A stretch of DNA of 61,479 bases from Sulfurovum sp. enrichment culture clone C5 (GCA_001493195.1 FAXN01000059.1:1-61479), one strand, 5' to 3'; positions 27,026 to 36,093 are shown, numbered from the stretch's first letter. Program-made: numbers and translations. Notes: generated by a model not told the origin, from the letters alone.

Positions 27026-27974
27026 CAAATACTCCTTTTAAATTTTTAGGCGTTATAAAAACACTATAATCATCCTCTAAATTATTGTTCAAAAACTCTC
27101 TCATATCATCAAAAAGTGGAGCTTCAAACTCCATTAATTTGTTGGTTTTTGGATGTTTAAAATATATAAGTCTTGCGTGTAAAAAAACTCTAGGCATCTC
27201 TTTGTCTTTGTATCCATAAAGAGTATCTCCTAGTATGTGTCGCCCTAGGTGTGCTAAATGAACTCTTATTTGATGTGTTCTTCCAGTATAAAGCTTAGCA
27301 GCTATGAGTTCGATAGAATTTTTACCAAGCAAAAGTTTAGCAAAAGCACTTTTTGCAAATTTGCCATCTTCTACTATTGCCATTTTTAGTCTATTTGTAC
27401 TATTTCTTGATATATTTGCTTCAACTATAAGGTTATCTTTCAGAGGGTAATCAATAATTGCCAAATAATACCTTCCCATAGTTTTATCTTCCAACTGACG
27501 ACTAAGGGCTTCATGAGCTTCGTTTGTTTTAGCGATAACCAAAGCTCCAGTTGTATCTTTATCTATTCTATGAACTATTCCATGTCTCTCTTCGCCTGAT
27601 ATTGTAGATAAAGATATTCCCTTTTGTATAAGCCAATCAACCAAAGTTGCCTCTTTGACACTTGGTGCTGGATGAACAACAAGATTCTTTGGTTTATTTA
27701 TAACCATGAGATATTCATCTTCATAAAGAATCTCTACATCAAAATTTACACCAATAGCTTCTTTTTGTTCAGCTTCTGGCAAAACATATGAAACCGTGTC
27801 ATCTATATGTACTTTTTGACTAGTTTTTGTTACTACTTTGTCATTTATACTTACAAAGCCTTTTTCTATGAGTTTTTCTACTTGATTGCGGCTAACATTT
27901 AGATGAGTTGCTAGGATTTTATCAATACGATTATCTTCACTTGCGACAAAACTCTCTTTGTTCTCTTTTTTCAT
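27012..27974 (-). CDS. rluD: RluD-family pseudouridine synthase
   Basis: The 320-residue enzyme has an N-terminal S4 domain (LATHLNVSRNQVEKLIEKGFVSIN) and a catalytic domain with VHRIDKDTTGALVIAK, where the aspartate is catalytic. It modifies uridines in large-subunit rRNA; RluD versus RluC cannot be settled here. Start ATG at 27974, with a TATAAT 28 bp upstream. It is the first gene of a long minus-strand directon and faces the accessory cassette. Confidence 0.9.
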   Translation of the reverse strand: MKKENKESFVASEDNRIDKILATHLNVSRNQVEKLIEKGFVSINDKVVTKTSQKVHIDDTVSYVLPEAEQKEAIGVNFDVEILYEDEYLMVINKPKNLVVHPAPSVKEATLVDWLIQKGISLSTISGEERHGIVHRIDKDTTGALVIAKTNEAHEALSRQLEDKTMGRYYLAIIDYPLKDNLIVEANISRNSTNRLKMAIVEDGKFAKSAFAKLLLGKNSIELIAAKLYTGRTHQIRVHLAHLGRHILGDTLYGYKDKEMPRVFLHARLIYFKHPKTNKLMEFEAPLFDDMREFLNNNLEDDYSVFITPKNLKGVFDASH

Positions 27975-28001
27975 CTACACTCTTATTGTTTAATTGATGC
28001 G

Positions 28002-28007
28002 ATTATA
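28002..28007 (-). promoter_or_regulatory. -10 element (TGCTATAAT) of rluD
   Basis: Extended -10 TGCTATAAT on the minus strand, followed by CGCA. It is the likely promoter for the rluD-trmB-ftsE-ftsX directon. The rest of the 27975-28197 gap holds a short AAAGGC/GCCTTT hairpin (28023-28039) and the hxlR control region. Confidence 0.6.
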
Positions 28008-28136
28008 GCATGATAGTGCTAAAAAGGCACAAAGCCTTTGCTCTTGAGTCTAGAGAGACACCCCCATCTGTTCTGTAAACACAAAATGGTTTCTCCCCTC
28101 TAAAAGATTTCCTAAGAATAACTTTTATGAAAAATT

Positions 28137-28181
28137 ACTTGCATAATGAAAGTATAATGTTTTTGCTATAATAGTGAAAGT
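28137..28181. promoter_or_regulatory. 45-bp dyad operator, copy 1 (hxlR promoter)
   Basis: Left arm ACTTGCATAATGAAAGT (28137-28153) and right arm GCTATAATAGTGAAAGT (28165-28181) form an imperfect inverted repeat with an 11-bp spacer. The right arm contains the -10 TATAAT (28167-28172), so a bound protein would block RNA polymerase. A second copy at 30335-30379 matches at 40 of 45 positions by hand count. Probable autoregulatory site of the HxlR protein. Confidence 0.72.
28167..28172 (+). promoter_or_regulatory. -10 element of hxlR
   Basis: TATAAT inside the right arm of the dyad, 25 bp before the ATG. GGGAG at 28186-28190 is the ribosome site. Confidence 0.6.
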
Positions 28182-28197
28182 AAAAGGGAGAATTTGC

Positions 28198-28650
28198 ATG
28201 AAACGTAAAAGCTATAATGAAATGCCATGCCCTATAGCACAATGTTTGGAGCATGTCGGGGAGTGGTGGAGTATATTGATTATCAGAGATCTCTTTAGAG
28301 GGATAAGACGATTTGATGAGCTCACTAAAAGTTTGGGGATAGCTCCGAATATTTTAACTCGAAGACTGAATGACCTTGTTGAATCCGGTATTTTAGAGAG
28401 ACAAAAGTACGGAGAGAGCGATAAACGGTTTGAATATGTTTTAACACAGCGCGGTATGGATTTAGCTCCTATTCTTATTTTAATGTTCGAATGGGGAAAT
28501 AAACATTCTGCCCCCAAGGGGGTAAAAAGTTATTTCATCAATATCAAAACCAAAGAGATAGCAGAGCCGGTGGTAATCGATAGAAAAACGGGGGAAGCTA
28601 TGAGCCATGAAACCTATCAAGTACATTTTTCTGGTGATGATAATGAATAA
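28198..28650 (+). CDS. HxlR-family transcriptional regulator
   Basis: The 150-residue winged-helix protein has the HxlR opening MPCPIAQCLEHVGEWWSILIIRDLFRGIRRFDEL, helix-turn-helix IAPNILTRRLNDLVESGIL, and a wing ERQKYGESDKRFEYVLT. Cysteines at about 11 and 16 occupy the region used for redox or electrophile sensing in some HxlR members such as YodB/HypR, so sensing of reactive compounds is an inference. Start at 28198 is set by GGGAG. It overlaps the next gene by 8 bp and is divergent from rluD. Confidence 0.9.
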   Translation: MKRKSYNEMPCPIAQCLEHVGEWWSILIIRDLFRGIRRFDELTKSLGIAPNILTRRLNDLVESGILERQKYGESDKRFEYVLTQRGMDLAPILILMFEWGNKHSAPKGVKSYFINIKTKEIAEPVVIDRKTGEAMSHETYQVHFSGDDNE

Positions 28651-29239
28651 ATATCTTGAATTTTTGAACCAAAATATAACTTTGAGCAGTGATGAAGTCC
28701 AGTTGCTAAACAATAACCTGAATCAAAAACATTTTCAAAAAGGTGAAACAATCCATCATTGTGAACATATACATGATGGTATCTACTTTATAGAATCAGG
28801 TACCGCAAGAGGCTACTACATCGACGAAAACGGTAAAGATACAACGTGGTATATCTATTTTAATGATGAAAACTCCCATCTGACCAATTTGGTCGTATTT
28901 GATTATGACAGCTATTTGAATCAAACTCCCTCAAAACTTCATTTTGAAGCATTAAGCGATTGCTCGGTTTGGATTATGAAAAAAAAAGATATAGAATATT
29001 TGTGTTCACAGTATCTTAAATGGTCGGAGTTTATGAGACGGTCGAGTGATATGGCGTACTCTTTGGTGCATCAAAAATATTTTACTCAATTGGTCCAAAA
29101 CGCAGAAGAGCGATTTGCGGAATTTTTAATCAAAACACCTTATCTTTTACATAAAGTTCCGCAGTATCATATCGCTTCGTATCTCGGAATAACCCCTCAA
29201 CATTTAAGCCGATTAAAAAAGATAAACAAATGCAAATGA
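28643..29239 (+). CDS. Crp/Fnr-family transcriptional regulator
   Basis: This 198-residue protein combines an N-terminal cyclic-nucleotide-binding-like beta barrel (HFQKGETIHHCEHIHDGIYFIESGTARGYY) with a short C-terminal helix-turn-helix (YHIASYLGITPQHLSRLKKI). It resembles the small regulators common in Bacteroidetes. No cysteine cluster for oxygen sensing is evident. ATG at 28643 overlaps the hxlR stop by 8 bp, so the two are translationally coupled. The effector is unknown. Confidence 0.85.
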   Translation: MNKYLEFLNQNITLSSDEVQLLNNNLNQKHFQKGETIHHCEHIHDGIYFIESGTARGYYIDENGKDTTWYIYFNDENSHLTNLVVFDYDSYLNQTPSKLHFEALSDCSVWIMKKKDIEYLCSQYLKWSEFMRRSSDMAYSLVHQKYFTQLVQNAEERFAEFLIKTPYLLHKVPQYHIASYLGITPQHLSRLKKINKCK

Positions 29240-29251
29240 TATATGCGCCCG

Positions 29252-29275
29252 AGTCTATAACATAGATTATAGGCT
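29252..29275. terminator. Hairpin between convergent crp-like and hydrolase genes
   Basis: AGTCTATAA (29252-29260) pairs with TTATAGGCT (29267-29275) with one G-U pair and a 6-base loop. It is central in the 50-bp convergent gap. No T-tract follows on either strand, so termination is plausible but unproved. Confidence 0.4.
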
Positions 29276-29289
29276 TAAATACTGTCATA

Positions 29290-30243
29290 TTAATGTTGCA
29301 AAACAATATCTATCAACTTTTGTGGATTATCAACAAAACCAAAATGTCCTGTATTTTCAATCGTTATAATATTTACGTCGCCGAGCTCTTTTGCAGTTCT
29401 TTCTCGCTCCTGTAAAGTTGACCAGTCATGATCACTATAGACCAATGTTACTGGTGCCTTCACATCAGAATAGATATTATGTGCTTTTTCCCATGATTCC
29501 CAGTTTTTAAAGACATTACGCTCCACATAGCGATACCCATCGCGATAACCTGCCGTATTTAATTCTGTAAGCAAATCATCTGGCATTGCACTCTTGTTTG
29601 CAAAACCACCACTTAGTGCCATCCCTAAAAATAAGCGATTCTCAAGCTTGGCAATCATAGCTCCATATACTGGAACCGAATAATTAGCAAGCATAAAATT
29701 TGCGAAAAAATTACCCCTGCGTACTCCGTCTGCATAGCAAGTATCGTAGTCGTATGGATTTGAAGATACGACTTTGCTAATTCGTTCGGGTAGCGTAGCG
29801 GCAACACTTAGTGCCAATACCCCACCTATCGATTCGCCAACAAGAGTTACCCTTTTTAAATTTTGTTTTTCTATAAATGAAACCACCGCCTTACGAAAAT
29901 AAGGTTCATCATAAGACGCCTTGGTATCGATTGATGAATACCCATGACCTGGTAAATCCAAAGCATAGACAGTGTGATTTTTTGCAAGTGCAGGAATTAC
30001 ATACTGGAAATAATCCAACTGAGTTCTAATTGTATGCAATAAGATAAGTGGCTCACCTTGACCTGATTTCAAGTAGCGAAGCGTTATATTGCCGTCAACT
30101 TGTATTTCCAATACTTGTCCAAAAGCCGATAAATCATACTTTGTTTCATCAATATTTTCAGCATATGCGGTTTTATTAATTGATAAAACTGCAAATACCG
30201 CTAGAAATAAATTCTTAAAATATAACTTTATGTTTGTATTCAT
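29290..30243 (-). CDS. Exported alpha/beta hydrolase
   Basis: The 317-residue protein begins with a signal peptide (~1-28, hydrophobic LFLAVFAVLSINKTAYA). The hydrolase core has an oxyanion-type region LLHTIRTQLDYFQ, YALDLPGHGYSS, the nucleophile elbow GESIGG, an acid region YSDHDW and a C-terminal GHFGF histidine. It probably hydrolyses esters or similar bonds in the periplasm; the substrate is unknown. AAGGAG precedes the ATG. It is divergent from the RND operon and shares its control region. Confidence 0.86.
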   Translation of the reverse strand: MNTNIKLYFKNLFLAVFAVLSINKTAYAENIDETKYDLSAFGQVLEIQVDGNITLRYLKSGQGEPLILLHTIRTQLDYFQYVIPALAKNHTVYALDLPGHGYSSIDTKASYDEPYFRKAVVSFIEKQNLKRVTLVGESIGGVLALSVAATLPERISKVVSSNPYDYDTCYADGVRRGNFFANFMLANYSVPVYGAMIAKLENRLFLGMALSGGFANKSAMPDDLLTELNTAGYRDGYRYVERNVFKNWESWEKAHNIYSDVKAPVTLVYSDHDWSTLQERERTAKELGDVNIITIENTGHFGFVDNPQKLIDIVLQH

Positions 30244-30334
30244 AGTATTCTCCTTTAATCTTAATGTCTAACGTATGTGGGTAGCTAAACGTGCTACTTC
30301 TTTGCTTTCCTTAAAATATTTTGTACACAAATTT

Positions 30335-30379
30335 ACTTGCATAATGAAAGTATATTATTTTTACTATAATAATGCAAGT
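30335..30379. promoter_or_regulatory. 45-bp dyad operator, copy 2 (efflux operon / hydrolase)
   Basis: Left arm ACTTGCATAATGAAAGT (30335-30351) is identical to that of the hxlR dyad. The right arm ACTATAATAATGCAAGT (30363-30379) completes a better inverted repeat: the left arm and the reversed right arm agree at 14 of 17 positions. On the minus strand it contains TTGCAT, 17 bases, TATACT, a plausible promoter for the hydrolase. On the plus strand TATAAT sits in the right arm, driving the efflux operon. It lies in the 219-bp gap 30244-30462. Confidence 0.72.
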
Positions 30380-30391
30380 AAAATGGAGATT

Positions 30392-30409
30392 ATGAACTTA
30401 TGTGAATGA
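30392..30409 (+). other. Possible 5-codon leader ORF (MNLCE) in the efflux leader
   Basis: TGGAG at 30384-30388 is followed by ATG at 30392 and a stop at 30407-30409, encoding MNLCE. Spacing is short (3 bp). It lies between the promoter dyad and the first efflux gene. It may be a leader peptide, or chance. Confidence 0.2.
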
Positions 30410-30462
30410 CATAATTTTAATTATTTTATAGAATTCTCTCATATTTGTCAGGAGGGCTTACT

Positions 30463-31920
30463 ATGGAAAAGGTATTTTTAAAGCGTCACACGATTTGGTT
30501 ATTTATTATGCCAATACTTTTATTATCTGGGTGTGCAACCCATCGGGCAACTATCCCAAAGCTTGACTTAAACCTTTCATCAAGTTTTAATCATATAGAC
30601 ACAACTTATACTATCTCTGATGATATACAGTGGTGGAGAAATTTTAACGATCCCATCCTGATTGCCCTCATAGAAAAAGGGCTTAAATCCAATCATGATA
30701 TTCAAATTGCAATGAGCCACATAAAAGCAGCACGCGCTAATTATGATGTGGCATCTTCACGAATTTTACCGACTTTAGACATTCAAACATCAACTTCAAC
30801 AATTCACACCGGTCTACCTGAGCAGGTGAAACAAGGTCTTCCAGATATGAGAATTTATCAAGGTGGCATCAATTTGGCTTGGGAGATTGATATTGGTGGG
30901 GGTATACATGCTGCTGCTAATGCGGCAGAATCAGATGCTATGTCGGCAAAATCAAGTGCGGCAGGCGTACGACTATTGATAGCTAGTGAAATAGCACGTC
31001 AGTATTTTATACTACGCGGTGCAGAGAAACGTCTACATCTCCTTGAAGAGTTAGTAAAAACCCAACATGAGTCTACACGCCTAATCTCCCGACGTTTTGA
31101 ACAAGGTCAATCTAGTCGTTTTGAGCTAACCATTGCCGAAGCACAAGCTAGTGCTCTCGAGGCACAGATACCATCATTACAAACATTGGTTGCCATATCA
31201 CAAACGCATATCGCTCTCTTAATTGGTGAAAATCCATCTGTTGCTCCAGTATCCGCTAATCCTGAGTATATCTGGCCACAATCTCAGCTTATTGGTACAG
31301 GTCAACCTAGCGATCTGCTTCGGCGGCGACCAGATCTCATGGCGGCTGAAGAACACTATGGTGCCGAATCATTACGATCCAAAGAAGCAAAGTCTCAAAC
31401 ATGGCCTAAACTCTTCATAAACGCCCTTATAGGGAGTGAAGATCTGCGAATAAATGGACTTAATTTGGCACCAGTCTCCTTCAGCAATGTAGCTATGGCC
31501 TTTGTTATGCCTATTTTAAATGCAGGACGCATTCAAGCTGGCATTGATATTCAAAGTGCTCGTGAAAATGAGGCTTTACTTATATGGCAAAAGTCTGTTA
31601 TTGTTGCAGTCAAAGAGGTAGAGGATAGTCTCAGTGTACAATCCGAAGAGCTAAAGCGAGGTATATTACTTAAAGCTGTTGTCAATAGTCGATATCAATC
31701 ATTGCGTATGGCACAGTCGTTATACCGCGAAGGACAAATAGACAAATTGGCCCTACTAGATATTCGACGTTTGGTATTAACTAGCGAAATAGCCTTAATG
31801 GATAATGAGACACATCGTCTCTTGGCTGATGTGCAACTATATAAAGCTTTGGGTGGTGGGTGGAATCCATCTCAAAATAGCTTAAAAGTAGAATCTAACT
31901 CTACAAAGGTATTACTATGA
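30463..31920 (+). CDS. Outer-membrane efflux lipoprotein (TolC/OprM/NodT type)
   Basis: The 485-residue protein starts with a lipoprotein signal (PILLLSGC lipobox) and then has two OEP repeats typical of RND outer-membrane factors, including WWRNFNDPILIALIEKGLKSN and DLLRRRPDLMAAEEHY. It forms the outer-membrane exit duct of a tripartite pump. ATG at 30463 is placed 7 bp after GGAGG. The adaptor and pump genes follow with overlapping stops and starts. Confidence 0.93.
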   Translation: MEKVFLKRHTIWLFIMPILLLSGCATHRATIPKLDLNLSSSFNHIDTTYTISDDIQWWRNFNDPILIALIEKGLKSNHDIQIAMSHIKAARANYDVASSRILPTLDIQTSTSTIHTGLPEQVKQGLPDMRIYQGGINLAWEIDIGGGIHAAANAAESDAMSAKSSAAGVRLLIASEIARQYFILRGAEKRLHLLEELVKTQHESTRLISRRFEQGQSSRFELTIAEAQASALEAQIPSLQTLVAISQTHIALLIGENPSVAPVSANPEYIWPQSQLIGTGQPSDLLRRRPDLMAAEEHYGAESLRSKEAKSQTWPKLFINALIGSEDLRINGLNLAPVSFSNVAMAFVMPILNAGRIQAGIDIQSARENEALLIWQKSVIVAVKEVEDSLSVQSEELKRGILLKAVVNSRYQSLRMAQSLYREGQIDKLALLDIRRLVLTSEIALMDNETHRLLADVQLYKALGGGWNPSQNSLKVESNSTKVLL

Positions 31921-33035
31921 ATAAATTACTAAAAAACAGTGTACAAACCATTATGCTTTTTCTCATTCTTATTTCACTGAGTGGTTGCGATAACAAGCAG
32001 GCTCATACGACATTGCCAGTTGCTGTGTATGTCACAACTATCAGCAAAACGGATGAGGTGGAAGAACGATGGTTTAATGCAACGGTTCGTGCGAAGATTG
32101 AAACCGATTTTGGTTTTCGCGTCGGTGGAAAAATAGTTAAGCGTCTTGTAAATATCGGTGACAGAGTCACTTACGGTCAACCTTTGGCACAGCTTGATAT
32201 TACAGACTACCAATTAGCCATTGGGATTGCCACAGACCAACTAAAGGCAGCTAGCGTAGATGCAAAACAAGCTGCTTCAGATGCTGATAGGTTCAAACGA
32301 TTAGTAAGTGATGGTTCAATAGCCTCGGCTGACCTTGAACGCCAAAAAAGTCGCTTAGTTGCGGCAAAAGCACATGAGGAACAAGCACGCCGAGCACTTG
32401 AACTTGCTCAAAATAAAAATAGCTATGCAACACTTAAGGCACCTTATAGTGGTGTTATTACCGCCATGAGTATGGAGGTTGGACAAGTTGTTGCAGAAGG
32501 CTCTCCAATTGTATCTATTGCAAAAGATGATGAGCGTGAAGTAGTTGCTGATCTACCTGAAGGTATAGCGAATCAAGTGAGTCAATTCACGGCAAGTGCA
32601 TTTTCTTTTAATAACAATGATATATCGGTAGCACTTCATTTAAGAGAACTATCCCCATTGGCTACATTGCAAACTCGAACATATCATGTACGCTATGCGC
32701 CAAATTCTTCCTTCGAGCTAGCAAGCTTTCCTTTGGGCGGTACGATACAGCTTCGATTGTCCCGACAATTAACATCTGGTACAACGGTTCCATTAAACGC
32801 TCTTGTTAAAACATCAAGAGAACCAGGAGTATGGGCATTAAATTCAGCAGGTAATGGTGTTGTTTTTGTAAAAGTGAACATCCTGAGCTATGGAACAAAT
32901 ACCGTTATAGTTGTCGGCGTGAGAGATAATATGCGTATTGTCACCGTCGGAGCACAAAAGCTTGATGCTTCGATGAAAGTACGCCCGATCGAACGCAAAT
33001 TTGAAGATAGTGAGAATAATCGAGGCAACCTGTGA
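31917..33035 (+). CDS. RND efflux periplasmic adaptor lipoprotein
   Basis: The 372-residue membrane-fusion protein has a lipobox ISLSGC, a lipoyl-type half motif GFRVGGKIVKRLVNIGDRVTYGQPLAQLD, a helical hairpin (~85-145) and the second half YSGVITAMSMEVGQVVAEGSPIVSI. It bridges the inner-membrane pump to the outer-membrane factor. It overlaps both neighbours by 4 bp (ATGA), a tightly coupled three-gene operon. Confidence 0.93.
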   Translation: MNKLLKNSVQTIMLFLILISLSGCDNKQAHTTLPVAVYVTTISKTDEVEERWFNATVRAKIETDFGFRVGGKIVKRLVNIGDRVTYGQPLAQLDITDYQLAIGIATDQLKAASVDAKQAASDADRFKRLVSDGSIASADLERQKSRLVAAKAHEEQARRALELAQNKNSYATLKAPYSGVITAMSMEVGQVVAEGSPIVSIAKDDEREVVADLPEGIANQVSQFTASAFSFNNNDISVALHLRELSPLATLQTRTYHVRYAPNSSFELASFPLGGTIQLRLSRQLTSGTTVPLNALVKTSREPGVWALNSAGNGVVFVKVNILSYGTNTVIVVGVRDNMRIVTVGAQKLDASMKVRPIERKFEDSENNRGNL

Positions 33036-36000
33036 AAAAATTTAATCTCTCAGAATGGGCGGTAACGCATGCTCAAATGGTACTTTTTCTCATCATCATC
33101 ACATTGATAGCTGGAATTATATCATTTACTAAGCTTGGTAGGTCAGAGGATCCAAATTTCAATGTGCCCGTTATGACTATTGTGGTGGCATGGCCAGGTG
33201 CTACCGCTCAAGAGGTTCAAGATCAAGTAATCAACCGTATCGAACATAAAATGCAACAATTGGAGCATATTGATAATATTCGTTCTTACTCACGTCAAGG
33301 TTATGGAGCTATAACCATATGGATAAAAGGTGGAACTAGTAAAGCAGATTTAGACGAATCTTGGTATCAGGCACGAAAGAAAATTTCGGATATGCGTCAC
33401 GAGTTCCCCTTGGGTGTACGAGGACCGTTTTATAATGATGAATACAATGATGTCTACAGCGTCTTATATGCTCTTAGTGCCCCTGAACTGAGTATGGCTG
33501 AGATACACGATAGTGCTGAAGAGATTAAGCGTCAGTTGCAAAATGTCGCTGGAGTAAATAAGGTTGATATCCTAGGCAAACAAGGTGAACGTGTTTTTGT
33601 TGAGGTTTCGACACGCCGTCTCGCAGCATTAGGAGTGTCCCCTAATGTGATTTTCGATGCACTGTCTCATCAAAATATGGTAACACCATCAGGCTCAATC
33701 GATACCGCTAATGACCGTATAGAGGTTAGAATAAATGGTAAGCTGTATAATGCTAAAGATGTTGGCAATGTGAGTATCCAAGTTGGTGGAAAATTACTAA
33801 AACTCTCAGATATAGCTACTATCCGCACTGGTTATGAAGATCCGCAACGTTTTACAATCAGACGTAACGGTGAAGCGGTTTTAGCAATAGGTGTGACAAT
33901 GAAACATAACGGTAATATTCTAGACTTAGGCTCTGCGCTTGATGAGCGTATGGAAACAATACAAAAGCAACTACCTCTGGGGGTACGTATTGATAAATAT
34001 TCGGATCAACCACACATAGTAGAGGAATCTGTTTGGGAGTTTGAACGCTCTTTTCTTGAGGCGTTAGCCATCGTGTTGGCCGTATCATTTGTATTTCTTG
34101 GTTGGCGTACAGGGATTGTCGTTGCTGTTTCGGTACCGCTTGTACTAGGACTTGTTGCGATTGTGATGTATGCGAATGGCTGGAATTTAGATCGTATCTC
34201 ATTGGGAGCATTGATTATTGCATTAGGATTATTGGTTGATGATGCGATTATAGCCGTGGAGATGATGGTAGTTAAACTAGAAGAAGGGTGGGATCGCTTA
34301 AGTGCCGCTACTTTTGCTTATAAGTCTACCGCTTTTCCTATGCTTACTGGTACATTGGTGACAGTAGCAGGTTTTATGCCGGTTGGTTTTGCCAAATCAA
34401 TTGCAGGAGAATATGCGGGAGGAATCTTTTGGGTTGTGGGTGTGGCACTCATCGCTTCATGGCTAGTCGCCGTTATCTTTACTCCTTATCTTGGAACGCT
34501 AATATTACCTACGAAGCACTCTTCGTCGCACTCCGATTTATATAATCGCCCTATTTATACCCGTCTACGCCACATAATAGAATGGAGTGTGGTACGACGC
34601 TGGTGGGTACTTGGTGCCACTTTGGGGATATTTGGGCTTGCTGGTGTCGGAATGTTGCTTGTCCAACAACAGTTTTTTCCCACAGCTTCACGATCCGAAT
34701 TATTGGTGGAATTCCGATTACGTGAAGGTTCCTCGTTTGAAGCAACGCAGAAACAAGTACAGCAGATGGAGAATATACTCAAGCGTGACTCTGAGATAAA
34801 TGGATTTACTGCCTATACAGGAGCAGGAACCCCTAGATTTTACTTATCAGTATCCCCAGAACTCCCAAGCCCATCATATGCACAGTTTGTGATAAATACA
34901 CGCGGCATTGAGCAACGAGAACATGTACGTAAACGGCTTATGGAACTCTTTGAAGAAAATAGAGCTTTTCCGAATGTAAAAGCACGGGTACTTCGACTCG
35001 AATTCGGTCCACCAGTAGGTTTTCCTGTGCAATTTAGAATAATAGGAAAAGATACACAAAAAGTGCGTGAAATTGCTTATCAAGTTCGAGATATTGTCCG
35101 AAAAAGCCCATTAGTAAAAGATACTCAACTGGACTGGAATGAACAAGTACGCTCTCTTAAAGTACAAGTTGATCAAGATAAAGCTCGTTTATTGGGGCTA
35201 AGTAACGAAGATATTCAAAACACTATTCAAACCGTATCGAATGGTGCAACACTCACTCAAATTCTCCGAAATGAAGAACTCGTTGATGTCGTGGTGCGCG
35301 CAGAGCCACAAGAGCGTTTATCTATCGAACAACTTAGTGACATCCAGTTATTTTCGCGTACAGGTGCTGTAATTCCTCTCTCTCAAGTGGCAAAAATTCA
35401 GCCCACATTTGAGGAGCCAGTATTGTGGCGTCGTAATCGAGATATGTCTCTAACCGTACGCAGTGATTTAATCGACGGTGTCCAAGGTCCTTATGCTACA
35501 ACAAAAATCATGCCATCATTGCAACCATTAATTGATAGTCTTCCGTCGGGTTACCGCATCGAAGCAGGAGGTGCTATCGAAGAGAGCGACAAGGCAAACA
35601 AAGCCCTCTTTGCTATTTTTCCAGCAATGTTTGCCGTCATGTTATTGTTACTAATGATTCAATTACAGAGATTTTCTTTAATGCTTATGGTCTTTATGAC
35701 TGCTCCTCTGGGACTTATTGGTGTCGTTCCAGCCTTGTTAATCTTTAATGCCCCATTTGGATTTGTTGCATTATTGGGAGTCATTGCATTAGGGGGAATG
35801 ATTATGCGTAACTCCCTTATTTTGGTCGATCAAATCGAACAGGATATTGAGCAAGGCATAAATGCATGGGATGCAATCATTGAAGCCACAGTACGACGAG
35901 CACGTCCTGTGGTACTCACTGCTGCCGCTGCAATTTTAGCTATGATTCCCCTAATAAGCAGTGTATTTTGGGGGCCTATGGCGATTGCAATCATGGGGGG

Positions 36001-36082
36001 ACTGATTGTCGCTACCGCGCTTACACTGGTTTTTGTCCCAGCATTGTATGCGGCATGGTTCAAGGTACGTATTGATGGATAG
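33032..36082 (+). CDS. RND efflux transporter permease (AcrB/MexB superfamily)
   Basis: The 1016-residue inner-membrane pump has the RND layout of twelve transmembrane helices and two large periplasmic loops. The TM4 proton-relay aspartates are present (LLVDDAIIAVE, D403 and D404). The usual TM10 lysine region reads MRNSLILVDQ, with arginine (R926) where AcrB has lysine. That places it away from the best-studied drug pumps, in a related HAE1-like group. Substrate range is unknown. Composition is richer in GC than core genes, suggesting transfer. Confidence 0.94.
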   Translation: MKKFNLSEWAVTHAQMVLFLIIITLIAGIISFTKLGRSEDPNFNVPVMTIVVAWPGATAQEVQDQVINRIEHKMQQLEHIDNIRSYSRQGYGAITIWIKGGTSKADLDESWYQARKKISDMRHEFPLGVRGPFYNDEYNDVYSVLYALSAPELSMAEIHDSAEEIKRQLQNVAGVNKVDILGKQGERVFVEVSTRRLAALGVSPNVIFDALSHQNMVTPSGSIDTANDRIEVRINGKLYNAKDVGNVSIQVGGKLLKLSDIATIRTGYEDPQRFTIRRNGEAVLAIGVTMKHNGNILDLGSALDERMETIQKQLPLGVRIDKYSDQPHIVEESVWEFERSFLEALAIVLAVSFVFLGWRTGIVVAVSVPLVLGLVAIVMYANGWNLDRISLGALIIALGLLVDDAIIAVEMMVVKLEEGWDRLSAATFAYKSTAFPMLTGTLVTVAGFMPVGFAKSIAGEYAGGIFWVVGVALIASWLVAVIFTPYLGTLILPTKHSSSHSDLYNRPIYTRLRHIIEWSVVRRWWVLGATLGIFGLAGVGMLLVQQQFFPTASRSELLVEFRLREGSSFEATQKQVQQMENILKRDSEINGFTAYTGAGTPRFYLSVSPELPSPSYAQFVINTRGIEQREHVRKRLMELFEENRAFPNVKARVLRLEFGPPVGFPVQFRIIGKDTQKVREIAYQVRDIVRKSPLVKDTQLDWNEQVRSLKVQVDQDKARLLGLSNEDIQNTIQTVSNGATLTQILRNEELVDVVVRAEPQERLSIEQLSDIQLFSRTGAVIPLSQVAKIQPTFEEPVLWRRNRDMSLTVRSDLIDGVQGPYATTKIMPSLQPLIDSLPSGYRIEAGGAIEESDKANKALFAIFPAMFAVMLLLLMIQLQRFSLMLMVFMTAPLGLIGVVPALLIFNAPFGFVALLGVIALGGMIMRNSLILVDQIEQDIEQGINAWDAIIEATVRRARPVVLTAAAAILAMIPLISSVFWGPMAIAIMGGLIVATALTLVFVPALYAAWFKVRIDG

Positions 36083-36093
36083 CCATCAATAAT

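Noticed and set aside
28023-28039. AAAGGC/GCCTTT hairpin as an intrinsic terminator
   Set aside because: It sits upstream of both divergent genes with no T-tract and no gene ends there; it is noted only as a small hairpin.
29267-29275. TATAAT on the minus strand within the hairpin between the Crp-like and hydrolase genes
   Set aside because: It is part of a palindromic stem at a convergent junction, with no gene starting after it in that direction.
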